Shown here: piece by piece, positions 22,901 through 34,971 of the stretch
Layout of the letters: every line of letters begins with the position of its first letter
How positions within the stretch are numbered: position 1 is the stretch's first letter
Origin: Lamellibrachia satsuma
Lineage: Eukaryota; Annelida; Polychaeta; Sabellida; Siboglinidae
Assembly (NCBI GenBank): GCA_033239005.1
Contig: BSQZ01000073.1
Location: 866,001-930,000 of the forward strand
Length of the DNA: 64,000 nucleotides
Reading direction: 5' to 3'
The notes under the pieces: generated by a model
Told to the model about the DNA's origin: nothing
Seen by the model: only the letters and a program-made list of their open reading frames with translations
Databases searched by the model: none
Translations under genes and position numbers: made by a program

Positions 22901-25900
22901 CGTTGAAGTTGAAACTTATGGCCCGTTGAAGTTGAAACTTATGGCGCGTTGAAGTTGAAACTTATGGCACGTTGAAGTTGAAACTTATGGCGCGTTGAAG
23001 TTGAAACTTATGGCACGTTGAAGTTGAAACTTATGGCACGTTGAAGTTGAAACTTATGGCGCGTTGAAGTTGAAACTTATGGCACGTTGAAGTTGAAACT
23101 TACGGCACGTTGAAGTTGAAACTTATGGCACGTTGAAGTTGAAACTTACGGCACGTTGAAGTTGAAACTTATGGCACGTTGAAGTTGAAACTTATGGCAC
23201 GTTGAAGTTGAAACTTACGGCACGTTGAAGTTGAAACTTATGGCACGTTGAAGTTGAAACTTACGGCACGTTGAAGTTGAAACTTACGGTACGCTGAAGT
23301 TGAAACTTATGGCACGTTGAAGTTGAAACTTACGGCACGTTGAAGTTGAAACTTACGGCACGTTGAAGTTGAAACTTACGGCACGTTGAAGTTGAAACTT
23401 ATGGCACGTTGAAGTTGAAACTTATGGCACGTTGCAGTTGAAACTTATGGCACGTTGAAGTTGAAACTTACGGCACGTTGAAGTTGAAACTTATGGCACG
23501 TTGAAGTTGAAACTTACGGCACGTTGAAGTTGAAACTTATGGCACATTGAAGTTGAAACTTATGGCACGTTGAAGTTGAAACTTACGGAATAGCGTTTTA
23601 AGTGTCCAGCGTCACGGACGCACAAGCAATACACCGTTTTTAAGTATTTCATATATACAAGCAAATCCCCTGCTACAACTGCCCCAAAATTTAAGATAGT
23701 TCCTGGTCTGGGGGAAAAACGAATTTAGAGCGTATCCAGCGTCACTGAGTGTCACGCGTTACTGGAAGGGGGAACTGAATAGACACCGTTCAGAGCACAA
23801 AATACAGTGACTCATTGGAACTACAATGATCAGAATCATGTTGTTCTTCCTATACGTGAAAGCAATTCACACATACCTTAGTAAGTAAAATAATAGTATT
23901 GATGCTGGATATATATACAATAAGAAAAGACTTGCTACAACACCAATTGTATACTTTTTTGGACACTTGCCCCTGAGCAGTCAGATTAATTTTGTTAAAA
24001 CATTAATCAACGCACACTCAAGTCTCAAGAATGTTACAATGTAACAATGTTTGTGATCAATGGTAGATAATGAAAACATTTTTCTGACTTGCTGATTGTG
24101 ATACCCCATATGAGCACATTGTAGTTACAACACAGGAAGTAACACATGCAATTAAAAAGCTTGAAGTTAATGAAGCATGTGGGTCTCATGGTGAATATTC
24201 AGAGCATATAAAATATGCAAGCAACATACTTGTGCCATTGTTAAGTATGTGTTTTACTAGCTGTTACTAGCTGCTGTCAGTTGTACTTGTACCAGTAATT
24301 AAAGATAAAGCTGGTACAATTTCATCTAAAGACAATTACAGTCCCATTGCGTTAGTTAAGCAAATGTGTTTAGCAAACTTATAGAAATAATTATCTTAGA
24401 CACAATTGAAATGTACATGAATACTAATCCTAACCAGTTTGGTTTGAAGAAGAAACATGTAACTGATCAGTGTATAATTATATGTATTAAAAAGTAATTG
24501 ATTTATATAGATCACTTAATGGTAGTGTATTTGTATGTTTTCTTGATGCCAGTAAGGCATTTGACAGGTGTATTGATATACTGGTATAAAAACCAGACCA
24601 TGTGTACTAGGTGGGTGATGTATATTCTGTTAAATTCAAAGTAACTGTTGGCGTTAGATGGGAGGGGGGTACTATCCCCTAACTTATGAATTGAGTTAAT
24701 AACTTAAACTGTGTAATGTTGGTTGTAATGTGAATGTACATTTGATTAATCACATAATGTATACTGATGACTTAATATAGACATCACCATATTCAGCTGG
24801 ATTATTATAAATGTAAGAAATTTGGAACAAATCATGAAGCTAATTATAATGTAAAAAAGAGTGCTATCATGATATTAAAATCTAAAATATTGAAAGGGGG
24901 TACTATTCTTGACTTGAATTGGGGCATTCTAAATGTGGTGCTTATACATAAATATCTTGGGCATTATATAACAGATGATCTTTCTTATGATGCAGATATT
25001 AACAGAACATTATTTGTGCAAGGTAATCTTTTTTATCTTGCCTAAATGCTATTATGTGTTCCGTAGATATAAAGCTCACACCGTCCTGAACATACTGTTC
25101 ACCAATGTATTCTGTACAATTATGGTGCAACTACAAAAAGTCTACTATAAATAGATTAAGCCTACATACTGCATATCACAATTTAAAAAAATTATTTCTT
25201 GGTTTATCAAAATATGAAAGCACTAGTTTTGTATGCACTTTGTTTGATATACAATGCTGCAATCTGTAATTAGAAACTAAGTATATACTATATAGGTTTA
25301 TATGTAGACTAGATAGATCAGCTAATTAATTATAAGGGATATATTAGTCACAAGCTTGCATTTTTTATCCAGAATTCGTAAACACTGGAACAAGCTATTA
25401 TATACGTGACAGAAACAACTGTATATGCTTGCTTACTGCAGCACATTACTATGTATTATTTTAATGTCTGTTTATATTGTGTGCAATAACATATGGAATT
25501 CAGATCGTATGTATGATGTATATATGTGCTCTGTTGAGTTTGGATTAAAGTACTGAACTGAACTTGAAGTAGTTCGCCATAGCAACAGGCGTGTGTTGTG
25601 AGACTTCCACTGATCACAAGCCTGGTTAGGTGCGAAATTTGATGACATAACACCTGATATCAAAGCAGTGCAAATAGGCTGGGAATCAATCATCTGCATC
25701 CAGCAACCACTCCTGGTCTACAACTTTCTTGCTTAGATGGAAACAGACAAACCTTATTACCAGACACCAGTTTTTTATGATTTACCTGCAAACTTTCAGC
25801 CTTCGCTATGTAGCAGTCAACCGTCTCTAGCTGCCTCATAAGTGGTACAAGTTTCTGATCACTCTTCTGGTGCAGTTGACGCAACAGGTATGTTTTTTGT

Positions 25901-28900
25901 TTCTCGATACTTGCGATCATCTGTGAAGCTCTTTCATTGATACCAGATTCTGCCTGTAGATAAGGTGAGATAAGAATGGTAAATAAATAGTGCAATTTGA
26001 AAACGTTTGCTATTTTACTTACTTATTTTCCAAGTTAAGAATAAGTGTTTTCTTCAAATAATTTCAGTTTGTGTCAATCCTGAATTATCAAGATATATAT
26101 AATCTAATGGGGTTGCTTACTTTTTAATCAGTATAAGCAAATTAAAACTTGGATCTCCTTTGCCTTTCTTGTTGGAGCCTATAAATTCAGACATTACCAT
26201 AGCACAAGGAGTAGAGTTGCTGTCATAATCAGATCCTAAGAACCAAGTTGCCTCTACAACCATGATGTGCCTTCACTTTTAGTTTAACTTGCGATGATGC
26301 ATTATAGATATTTTACATTATGAAAAGTGCAAGGAAAGAACAAAAGAAATGAAAAGGCTGACAAAGACATCAAAGAGATGCATAATTTCATAAAAGAAAT
26401 TGAAAGTGACTGCACGAGAGTACTGTTTGAACACTAAGAGCCACAGGCGAGAACCACTTGATATGTTGACTGGACCATGGACAACGAGTTTTGACCAATA
26501 TGATCTGCACTTGCTAACAGCTGCTGTTGAAAGCAGCCACAGTCGAGAGTACCTGTGTTAAGTTCGAAACTATTACCATATTTTGGGGTACAGTTTTCAA
26601 CCCCACTAGTACGGTTACTCAGCGTCCATCATTAGGTTGGCATTTTCTAGGATACAGTTTGGCCCATTTACCTGAATGTTTTTATTACTATCCCATACAA
26701 TCTGAATAAAATGGGTTTGTCCATCACTGCATATAATGAACTCTTAGATTACAGCCTAGTTCATCTATGGGAAAAAACTGTATATAATGAACTCTTAGAT
26801 TACAGCCTAGTTCATCTATGGGAAAAAACTGTATATAATGAACTCTTAGATTACAGCCTAATTCATCTATGGGAAAAAACTGTATATAATGAACTCTTAG
26901 ATTACAGCCTAGTTCATCTATGGGAAAAAACTGTATGTATATAATGAACTCTTAGATTACAGCCTAGTTCATCTATGGGAAAAAACTGTATATAATGAAC
27001 TCTTAGATTACAGCCTAATTCATCTATGGGAAAAAACTGTATATAATGAACTCTTAGATTACAGCCTAGTTCATCTATGGGAAAAAACTGAATATAATGA
27101 ACTCTTAGATTACAGCCTAGTTCATCTATGGGAAAAAACTGTATATAATGAACTCTTTGATTACAGCCTAGTTCATCTATGGGAAAAAAACTGTATATAA
27201 TGAACTCTTAGATTACAGCCTAAAAAACTGTAGTCAAGAATAAAAATGCTAAATTAAAGTTTTTATACAGGAAAGGTGCTTTGTTTGGTGTAACGGAGAG
27301 ATGAGAGTTGTGCACAGCGTTATTATTACAGCCACATTTTGATTATGCCTGCAATGCGTGGTAGAGGAGTCTAGACACAGCAGTCAAGAATAAATTGCAG
27401 ACAGCCCAGAATAAAATAATTATGTATCTCCTCAAATATGATTGTAGGCGCCATATAGGTTTTAGTGATTTTAAGAAAGCAAATTATCTAGTCAGAGAAT
27501 TACAGACCAGTGAGGAAGAGTCGACTATCTTGCTCTTAGTGTAGTGTATAATGTTTTTAATAATGCAGCTCCCTCTTACATGTGTGATATGAATAGAATC
27601 AGACATATTTATAACACGTGGAAGTAATGCATTCTACGTTGTGCCTCATGTCAATGGTCAGGGTTGTAAATCTTTTAAATTTAATGGAATTAAATTGTGG
27701 AATGAACTTCCAGTATATGTGAAAACAATTCAGACAAAATATATGTTTAAAAAAGAATGTAAGACCATTTTAATTAATAGAATGAAGGGAATTAATGAAA
27801 GTGAATTTGTATATTAGTATGTCTGTTGTTTTAGTAGTAGTTAATTCAGTCATTTACATGTTCATATCATTTGTCTCAACTCTTGTTGCTTGTGTGCATT
27901 TTTTTAAAGGTCCACTATGGAAATAAGATGATTACACTTGTGCAATTTCTTTTTTGTCCTCCTTTTTATGGCATTTTTACATGTATATGCACTGTAATGT
28001 GTTATAAATAAAATACATCATCATCATAGCATGTTATCCTATATGCTTTCATGGTTTCCATGATTTTCCATTAAACGGTTCACCAAATATTATAGTTATC
28101 CATCAAAATCACTCTCAACAGCATACAGCATATCCATTTACACTGTCCCTCTTCAATGGCAGGACCAATTTCAAGTAGCATGGGACAGGACAGTTTTGTC
28201 TCTATACATTATCCGTTCACATGTGTACAACTAACATTTTTATAACATGCACGCACATGTATCAGTTGGTTTGGCCATACACAAAGAAGATTGCACACAT
28301 GCACCCCATTTGAAGCTCATATTTGCCTTTCGTTTAAACACAACACTAACATTTCAAATGATACAAGCTACACACCTGCTCACACGATCTGTGGATCGAT
28401 GAATGCACAGCTTCCAGATCCGCCTTCACAACGCGCTGGTGCGTGGCTTTGTCATGAATGCTCTGCTTGAGTTCACTGGCTGCCTCCATCTGTTGCTTGT
28501 ACATCACTTCTGTAATGACGACGTCATGTTCCCCGTGGTCTTCAATGATGCACAATGTACACACTGCAGCATTGCACGGCCGGCAGAAATAGCGACTCTC
28601 TTCGCCCTTGTGAATCTGGCACACAATACAGGTTAGTATTAGTGGATGCAAAGCAACTGGCAACTGGCACTGTCATAATCAGAGTAACTTGTTTGATATC
28701 TTCATCTTTGACAAAAGCGTAATTATTATCGTATTCAGTCTAATTGTTTTAAATATAATTGTTGATATCCATCAGTACTGTCTTCATTTTCGCAAAATCG
28801 TTTATATATTTAACTTTGTTTGTATAATATTATGTTAATGATTTTAGCATACATTTAATTATTGTTGCTAATCACTTGAAATATGAATACGCAAACAAAT

Positions 28901-30387
28901 TGCAATTACTAATTACCTTGTTATTAAAATTAACAAATAAATTGCCTGTCATGAACAGTAGAAGCTGTCGTTCTTTCGTGATGCTTTCATATTTGGTTGA
29001 GTAATTGAGATTTTATATTCAATATTTATATTAAATAAACACATGAAATACCTTATCAGTTCAAAAATTTGTGTTACAAGAAATACAAGATTTGTCGAAT
29101 AAATGTTGTAGATGTGAACGTAGTGAACTAAATCTGGAAAGCACACATTCCTTTGTTTCTCGTGAACTAATTCTGGCTTATATACACGAGACCATTATTA
29201 TGTATGTAAACTGTTTCTCGCATATATATTTAAATTTAGTTACGAAAGTCGCTTATTACAATGTGGTTTGACAACACTAGAGACCAGGAGACTAAGAGGA
29301 GACCAAATAGAAGTGGTTATGAGGATGTTGATAGGAATATGTTCTTCAAACTTAAAGAAGGCAGTAGAACCAGAGGACACAAAGCAGCATTAGTTAAGGA
29401 GCAGTGTAGGTTGGACATGAGAAAGTACTCTTTCTCACAGAGGGTGATAAATGAATGGAACAAACTGCCAAATGATTGTGTTAATGCTAGTAGTGTGAAT
29501 ATGTTTAAAAATAGAATTGACAGATATCTGATAAGGGCGGGCTACACATAGATGAGAAAATTGTTGGACTCTCGATAAGCCAATGGCTTCCTTGTCCACT
29601 TGCCATCTGGAACTTGTTGTTCGAGATGGCAATCTTGTTAAAATCTTGTTAAATATTTTATAAAGGCCAATCGTTTATGTGCAACACACAAGGAACGTTC
29701 CCAGTTGATAACACGTTCCAAGTTGATAACATAAACTAAGAACATTTGGTTATGTTAGGCAGTGCGTGTGGATGGTAACAACAACGCTTGCTTTGTGTAC
29801 ATATCATAAACATATCTGTCCGTATGAAGAACATGACATCATTTTAGCATTGTGAATGCGCATGGTTATCTGAAATATCGCCTGCGTACCTTACACGTAA
29901 GCATTGTCGAGGCCGAATTTTGCAGCGCCATCTTGTCGACGACTGTATGGTCCTTGAAGACGGGATTTGTATTGTGTGTTTGCAGACATCCCTCGCAGTA
30001 GTTCACATTGCAGCTAACGCAATACACCTTTGCGATGACCGACATATTCTTAGACATGCACGGGTTACATTGATTACTTGAGGCACGGTTGCGAATAATT
30101 GTCTTTCGGAATAAGTCCTCTATTGTTTTCATCCTAAAGTCGTTGCGTAAGCCGGCGATGCCGCTTACTGGAATCCGTGTAATTTCTCGGCAGGTGGGGC
30201 AAGGTAGATTGCCAGACGGGCAACGACGCTCTTGTTGGTTGGCGTTGTGATGCCCCCGAAGACACTCCTCGCAGAAGGGGTGTCCATACTGAAGCATCTT
30301 CGGGTTGTTGAACGGCTCGAAACAGATTGTACATTGCAGTAGTTCGTTGAACGATGACAATTCATCTTGCGTTCCCTGCTCAGCCAT
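19781..30387 (-). CDS. TRIM-family protein (RING, two B-boxes, coiled coil), 4 exons, 3' end open
   Basis: Exons 30387-29890, 28615-28376, 25953-25786 and 19985-19781 join in frame through GT/AG introns (phases 0, 0, 0, then a phase-1 donor). The joined 370 residues run RING (19-66), B-box 1 (107-147), B-box 2 (165-196, built across the exon 1/2 junction, which proves that splice), and a coiled coil to about residue 330. TRIM proteins are E3 ubiquitin ligases, many acting in antiviral signalling. The third RING zinc ligand is Tyr34 instead of Cys. After exon 4 the phase-1 donor fits the macro exon at 16416, but no NHL, filamin or SPRY domain is seen. The introns carry five minisatellites and LINE pieces. 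The start has a good context (ACCATCATGG). Confidence 0.85.
20047..20365. repeat. 26-bp minisatellite, about 12 copies
   Basis: Diverged units like CATACCTGGTACAATAATAA plus CATCAG. It begins within 60 bp of the exon 4 acceptor, inside TRIM intron 3. Confidence 0.85.
20872..22373. repeat. 25/26-bp minisatellite, about 58 copies
   Basis: Units like GTTGAAGTATGTATCGGGGG plus TGTACA, with A/G at two positions and four or five G in the run. The G4-G5 runs recur every 25-26 bp on the plus strand. Confidence 0.97.
22594..23587. repeat. 23-bp minisatellite, about 43 copies
   Basis: Very uniform units like GGCACGTTGAAGTTGAAACT plus TAT; variants GGCGCG, GGCCCG and CTTACGG cluster in neighbouring units. 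Between 23590 and 24060 nothing further is recognised. Confidence 0.97.
24060..25400 (+). mobile_element. Very old LINE RT remnant
   Basis: Broken pieces of reverse transcriptase in several frames: TQEVTHAIKKLEVNEACGSH near 24130, a VCFLDASKAFDR motif-A piece near 24535, and SCC-like later fragments. Stops and indels are frequent. It differs from the CR1 family of 10-14 kb. It lies in TRIM intron 3. Confidence 0.6.
25786..25953 (-). CDS. TRIM exon 3 (coiled coil)
   Basis: A 168-bp exon (56 codons) between CCTTATCTACAG and TTTGCAG/GTAAAT. It reads as amphipathic helix (RASQMIASIEKQK, LLRQLHQKSDQKLVPLMRQL) with heptad spacing, the TRIM dimerisation coiled coil. Phase 0 at both ends. Its end coordinate could be off by one base. 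Confidence 0.78.
26722..27225. repeat. 51-bp minisatellite, about 10 copies
   Basis: Nearly identical 51-bp units containing AATGAACTCTTAGATTACAG and TTCATCTATGGGAAAAAACT. As 51 is a multiple of three, it reads openly as a 17-residue repeat with LLDYSLVHLWEK, but this is in the intron on the opposite strand and has no gene signals. Confidence 0.95.
27255..28026 (+). mobile_element. LINE 3' end with (CAT)n tail
   Basis: RT C-terminal pieces such as QTAQNKIIMYLLKYD near 27395 and KLWNELPVYVKTIQ with MFKKECK near 27690-27760, followed by a short 3' UTR, AATAAAA and a CATCATCATCAT tail at 28010-28026. Several indels are present. It is a different family from the CR1 copies and lies in TRIM intron 2. 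Confidence 0.75.
28376..28615 (-). CDS. TRIM exon 2 (B-box 2 and start of coiled coil)
   Basis: A 240-bp exon between TACTAAC...TGTGCCAG (branch-point-like plus acceptor) and GAGCAG/GTGTGT. It starts IHKGEESRYFC, so Cys165 from exon 1 and His168 here begin B-box 2, continuing CRPC, CTLC and DHGEH. The rest, from EVMYKQQMEAASELKQSI, is coiled coil. Phase 0 at both ends. Confidence 0.85.
29231..29655 (+). mobile_element. CR1 LINE, 5'-truncated 3' end
   Basis: About 420 bp matching the end of ORF2 of the 10-14 kb CR1 (RNMFFKLKEGSRTRGHKAAL to IDRYLIRAGYT), with the hairpin 3' UTR and the tail AATCTTGTTAAA twice. A roughly 20-bp deletion after GACCAAATAGAAGTG shifts the frame. It sits in TRIM intron 1 in the opposite orientation. 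Confidence 0.9.
29890..30387 (-). CDS. TRIM exon 1 (RING and B-box 1)
   Basis: A 498-bp first coding exon of 166 codons ending AAG/GTACGC, phase 0. RING ligands are C19, C22, Y34 (normally Cys), H36, C39, C42, C63 and C66. B-box 1 ligands are C107, C110, C123, C126, C131, C134, H138 and H147, all present. The ATG at 30387 has A at -3 and G at +4. A TTCAAATATTCAG sequence about 60 bp upstream may be the acceptor of a 5' UTR intron. Confidence 0.88.
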
Positions 30388-30619
30388 GATGGTTTATCAG
30401 TTGTAGTCGTCCAGACACAAGAAACCATTGCTTCTTCACAGAAACCTGAATATTTGAAGGATAAGACAACAAACGTTGCACACAAATCGAAGTGGAAAGA
30501 TGCACGCTTTCTACCGTTATCAAAACTTAACATGTTGCACAATACATCTTCCAACAGCGAATTACTACTGATATTGCTTTACCGTAAGTGGGTAATTATA
30601 TTCTTTTGGTAGATTTCGT

Positions 30620-32130
30620 GTCCTTGGAAATGACACATTTTTACCATAACACAAAATAAAAAAACATTTTTAAAAACTATAACTATCTCCATGCGATTGT
30701 TTTGTCAATCTCATCAAAACCGCCTGTCCGGAGAGCTAAATCCGATAATGATATTCCCTAAATTCAGTGCAGTACAAACACTTTTGGCAACCTACACCCA
30801 CAGGGAACTATACAAAATAGTAAAGTATTTTCCGCATCGTACGTTTCAGTTATATCATGCACATTTAAAAAAAATTGTACGACGCCCGTTATAATTTACA
30901 TAAGTACAGCAGATGATAGCATGCAATGGTGGCGGGAAAGTGTCTAGTCTCTTGCTTAGAAATTGACCAGTAGGAGAACCAAATTTGTGCAGAATTTGGT
31001 GTAATTAAAATCTTACTTTTTGTAGTTAACTAATAACAAAAAAACTAAATATGTATACTCTGCCCAGGGATTCAATAAACGTATGTGAAGGTTGTAGTAC
31101 GTCACCATATAGATTACTTTATAATGTGAAATTATGGAATAATGTGCAATATTTTGGGCAGTAATGTGACGTAGATGATTCGTTGCAAATGACCAGAAAT
31201 ATGCAGATTGTTCTCCGTCACATTATTTGGTGTAATGAGTGGATGGTCTGCATGTTTTTTTAATTTGCCAATCATCTACGCCACATTGCCCAGAAACAAT
31301 GAGCACTTTACATGATAACTTGTCATATCATTCACAAGCTTTTGTTGAATCATGTGACTGAGTAGACATGTCACGTGTATTGTCCACTCTGTCACACTAC
31401 AAACAGTTGCGATGGTACACCCTGCACACATTTTTGTTAACTCAATGTATTACTATTGGTGTCGTCTGTGTGGGAGAGATACATTTTTTTCAATCATTTT
31501 ATAAAAAATTATAATACTGGTAATGCCAGATCACATTATTGAGTGTTTGTTGGCATACAGCAGGTAAAATGTTGATCATCATATCCCTATGTCATCATTA
31601 TAAACATGTATTACCTACACTAGCTGCTATAAGGATATAAATATATATGTAACGTTGAAATACTTTAATCAAACAATCTTTGTAAACTATAAGAAAATAA
31701 ACCAAAACCGCTGTGATGGAGTGGACAGAATGCTCTAGTTTTGTCAACAATCCTCAATGTCCCACATACCTTATGAATAACTATTAGGTGTGATCTTTCA
31801 TCTTATGAACATTTGAATTAATTTGGGGAATAACTTTTTTTGTAATTGGCATTGTCAAAATCTACTGAATCTACATTTACCTTGTGGACTGATTATTCAC
31901 AATAACAATGTGCTCACATTATTTTGTACTAAGCTAACAGTTTCACTCGACCATGGCTGCTTTTAGAAAAACGCACACATCTGCTCAAGCCACTAAAAAA
32001 ATTAATTAAATACACAATTGTTTAACTTTAAAAACTTTTTACAACTGAATGGAAATTACCATATATAGAAAATAAAGTGTTCATTTCGGACCTTGCCCCC
32101 GGTAGTCTGCCCTTTTACAGCATAATTTTC
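30620..32130. other. No gene seen; AT-rich DNA upstream of the TRIM gene
   Basis: Only short frames. A hairpin MITE-like structure at 31153-31296 is listed separately. No promoter motif can be assigned with confidence. Confidence 0.5.
31153..31296. repeat. Hairpin repeat (possible small MITE relic)
   Basis: TGGGCAGTAATGTGACGTAG with ATGATT at the left is matched by the complement of AATCATCTACGCCACATTGC with CCA at the right, about 90 bp apart. The arms are some 24 bp with a few mismatches. Confidence 0.55.
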
Positions 32131-32132
32131 AG

Positions 32133-33430
32133 GTAATATAAAAATGACAGCAACAGTTTCTATTCTTATGTAAGAAATAAACAGAAAATTTGAGATAAGG
32201 TCGGACCACTGGAAAACAACAGTGGAAACATAATTTCAGACAGGTTTCAAGAAGATATCAGCTCACTTCCAGAATTTTAGGGTGACCAATCAGATCATTT
32301 AGGACAGTTATTTGTAAATCCTGAAATAATAGCAAAGAAAATTAAGAAAATGAAAGATAATAAATCACCTGGAGTTGATGGGATACCACCAAATCTGCTT
32401 AAGGAAATTGTAGAGCAAATTAATACACCACTTGCAAAAGTGTTTAATTTGTCACCAGAAGAGGTAATAGTTCCTTCAGAATTGAAAGAAGCAAACATTT
32501 TGCCATTATTTAAGAAGGGATAGAGGAAAAAGTCAGAAAATTTGGGAGTTTAACATCAGTTGTATGCAGATTATTATAAAACGTTAATTAGAGACCACAT
32601 TGTGGAATTCCTTGTAAAACACAAATTAATAAATACATCTCAACATGGGTTCCTAAAAGCAAGGTCATGTCTAACCAATCCCTTATGTTTTTTAGAAGAA
32701 ATTACAAAGTGGGTAGATGATGAGTCACCAGTGGATGTTGTCTACTTAGATTTTCAGAAAGCTTTCGATAAAATGCCACATCAAAGATTGTTACTTAAAC
32801 TAAAAGCCCATGGTATAGGTAATAATGTAATCAACTGGATTGAAAAGTGGCTTACAGACAGAAGACAGAGGATAATAGTAGATTGTGAGATTTCAAACTG
32901 GAAATCTGTTTTTAGTGGGGTACCACATGCATTAGTATTAGAACCTATACTATTTTTAATATATATAAATAATTTGGAAGATGACATATCTAGCAAAGTA
33001 CCGAAATTTGCAGATGACACGAAAGTATTCAGAAAGGTTAAAATGATACAGATAAACAAAGTTTACGGGATGATCTAAATAAATTGGTTAAATGGTCTGA
33101 AAAATAGTAAATGTTATTAAATCTTGGGAAGTGTAAATGCATACACATGACACAGAAAGATGGATGAAGAATAAAAAATGGGGGATGCCATACTAGACAG
33201 AACCACACAAGAAAAGGACTTACTGGTAACATTTAGTGCCGACATGAAAGTTTCAGAGCAATGTGTGATTGCTGCATGTAAAAAAATTCAATTGACAGAT
33301 ATTTTATTAGGGCGGGCTATACAAAGATGATAAAATTGTTGGACTCTCGATAAGCCAATGGCAATGGCTTCTTTGTCCACTTGCCATCTGGAACTTGTTG
33401 TAGATGGCAATCTTGCTAAATCTTGTTAAA
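32133..33430 (+). mobile_element. Diverged CR1 LINE fragment
   Basis: Matches CR1 ORF2 from the linker before RT (SPGVDGIPPNLLKEIV near 32370) through YLDFQKAFDK, SGVPHALVLEPILF and FADDTKVFRKV, with in-frame TAG and small indels. It ends with the hairpin 3' UTR at 33340-33430 after a large deletion of the ORF2 C-terminus. The motif before the palm is damaged (PQGS has become PHAL), so it is a dead copy older than those at 10 and 53 kb. Confidence 0.88.
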
Positions 33431-34330
33431 GCTTATGGAAAGAAATGTTTGTGTCAAGGTAAGCACTGATGTAATAAGAATTAGGTCTACTAGAAAAGAA
33501 AATAGTTTCCCGGACCTTTTTTTTTTTAAAAGGAAGAGGGGGCCTTGGTGTTTATGGATTTTTTACTATTAGTTTTGAAGATGGCCACCATGTCTCAATG
33601 TGAGTGATTTAAAGACAAGCCGTAGTTTTATCGATGCAATATGGAACATGCCAATGATGCATTATTTCCATAAAGCCTGCCATTCCATTTGCAAATTAGC
33701 CATTATAATAATAATACTTAGTGGGAATGGCCGATGAATAGAAACATTTATGTCAATAGACTATCAATAGCAAACACAAATTTTTTGGTAAATCAATGTA
33801 TTTATGAACATTGTGTGTAGGTTTGGCCATGGTTTCATTAGTTTGTATCACATACAGTCGAATGGCATATATACTGATTGAGAGTGGTATTATGTAAATG
33901 AGTCTGCATAAAGAATATATAAAACATCGTTCTTATTTTAGACCCTGTAGAATGCATAAATAGTGAACTGAATGAGTCTAACAGACAATGTACTTCGTAT
34001 GGCAAGTTTTGGAAAGAGATTTCTTCACAGAACAAAAAAAACTTGTTTAAATAATTGTTTTTTTTTCAATAGTAAAAATAAAAAAGGAGGCGGCAAAAAA
34101 GGAAGTGGGTGGGGACGAGAAACTAGTTTCTTTTTTACTAGACCTTAGCCTCAGGTTGTTTCTGAAACGCAGTCAAGGTTACAAACATCTCCATAGCCAT
34201 AGGCATAGACTAGAGCACAGAGGTGGACACTACTGGACTGACTCGGTCTCATTAATATAGTAACTTACCGGCTATGACACTACTTGATCACAAACTAGCA
34301 CTATTATGACTATGACATAAATACATGTCA
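33431..34330. other. No gene seen; AT-rich
   Basis: No conserved frame. Contains T-rich and A-rich runs and purine-rich stretches near 34070-34130. Confidence 0.5.
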
Positions 34331-34339
34331 TATGACGAC

Positions 34340-34943
34340 CAGAGTTGGGGTCAAGTACAGTTGATCAAGTACTCAAGTACATCAAGTACCCAAAATAAAT
34401 ATAAAGTACAAGTACAGTTCAAGTACTCACTTATGTACAAAGTACTTAAGTACATCAAGTACTGACATATCAAGTACAAGTACTCAAATATAAATGGGCC
34501 TATTTTAATGGTTGTAATATTTTTCGATATTTTGCCATGTTTATTTTGCAACAGGAAGGAAGGTGCATCAAAGACACACCACTGCTGAGTTATCAGAATG
34601 ATTTCTACACTATTTTACACCTTAGCTGATTAGTTAAATAAGTAAAGCACTCACCACCTACATCACAAGGGAAGACATTCCAGGAAGGTGCATCAAAGCT
34701 ACACCTCTGCCGAGTTGTCAAAATGGCTTTCACACTATTTTCACACCCCTGACCCTACAATCCTTGAAAATATCATGTACAAAACTTTCCTGCTGTACAC
34801 TTTAGTACTTGAAAAGTACTTGCTATTTTCCAAGTACTGTAGTATAGTCTGTAGTTCAAGTACAAGTACTTTGCATTTTCACACATCAAGTACTGACAAA
34901 TGTGTACTTAAGTACAAGTACTGGTACTTGACCCCAACCCTGA
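34340..34943. mobile_element. hAT-like MITE with TIRs and target duplication
   Basis: The left end CAGAGTTGGGGTCAAGTAC (34340-34358) is the inverse of the right end GTACTTGACCCCAACCCTG (34924-34942), 18 of 19 matching. ATGACGAC flanks it at 34332-34339 and 34944-34951, an 8-bp duplication as hAT elements make. Many AAGTACTT/AGTACAAGTAC subterminal repeats fill both ends in opposite orientations. There is no transposase frame, so it is non-autonomous. Confidence 0.85.
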
Positions 34944-34971
34944 ATGACGACTATGTCTATGGGTATATTAC

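Noticed and set aside
22594..23587. CRISPR-like regular repeat
   Set aside because: Units are contiguous with no unique spacers; the DNA is clearly eukaryotic with introns.
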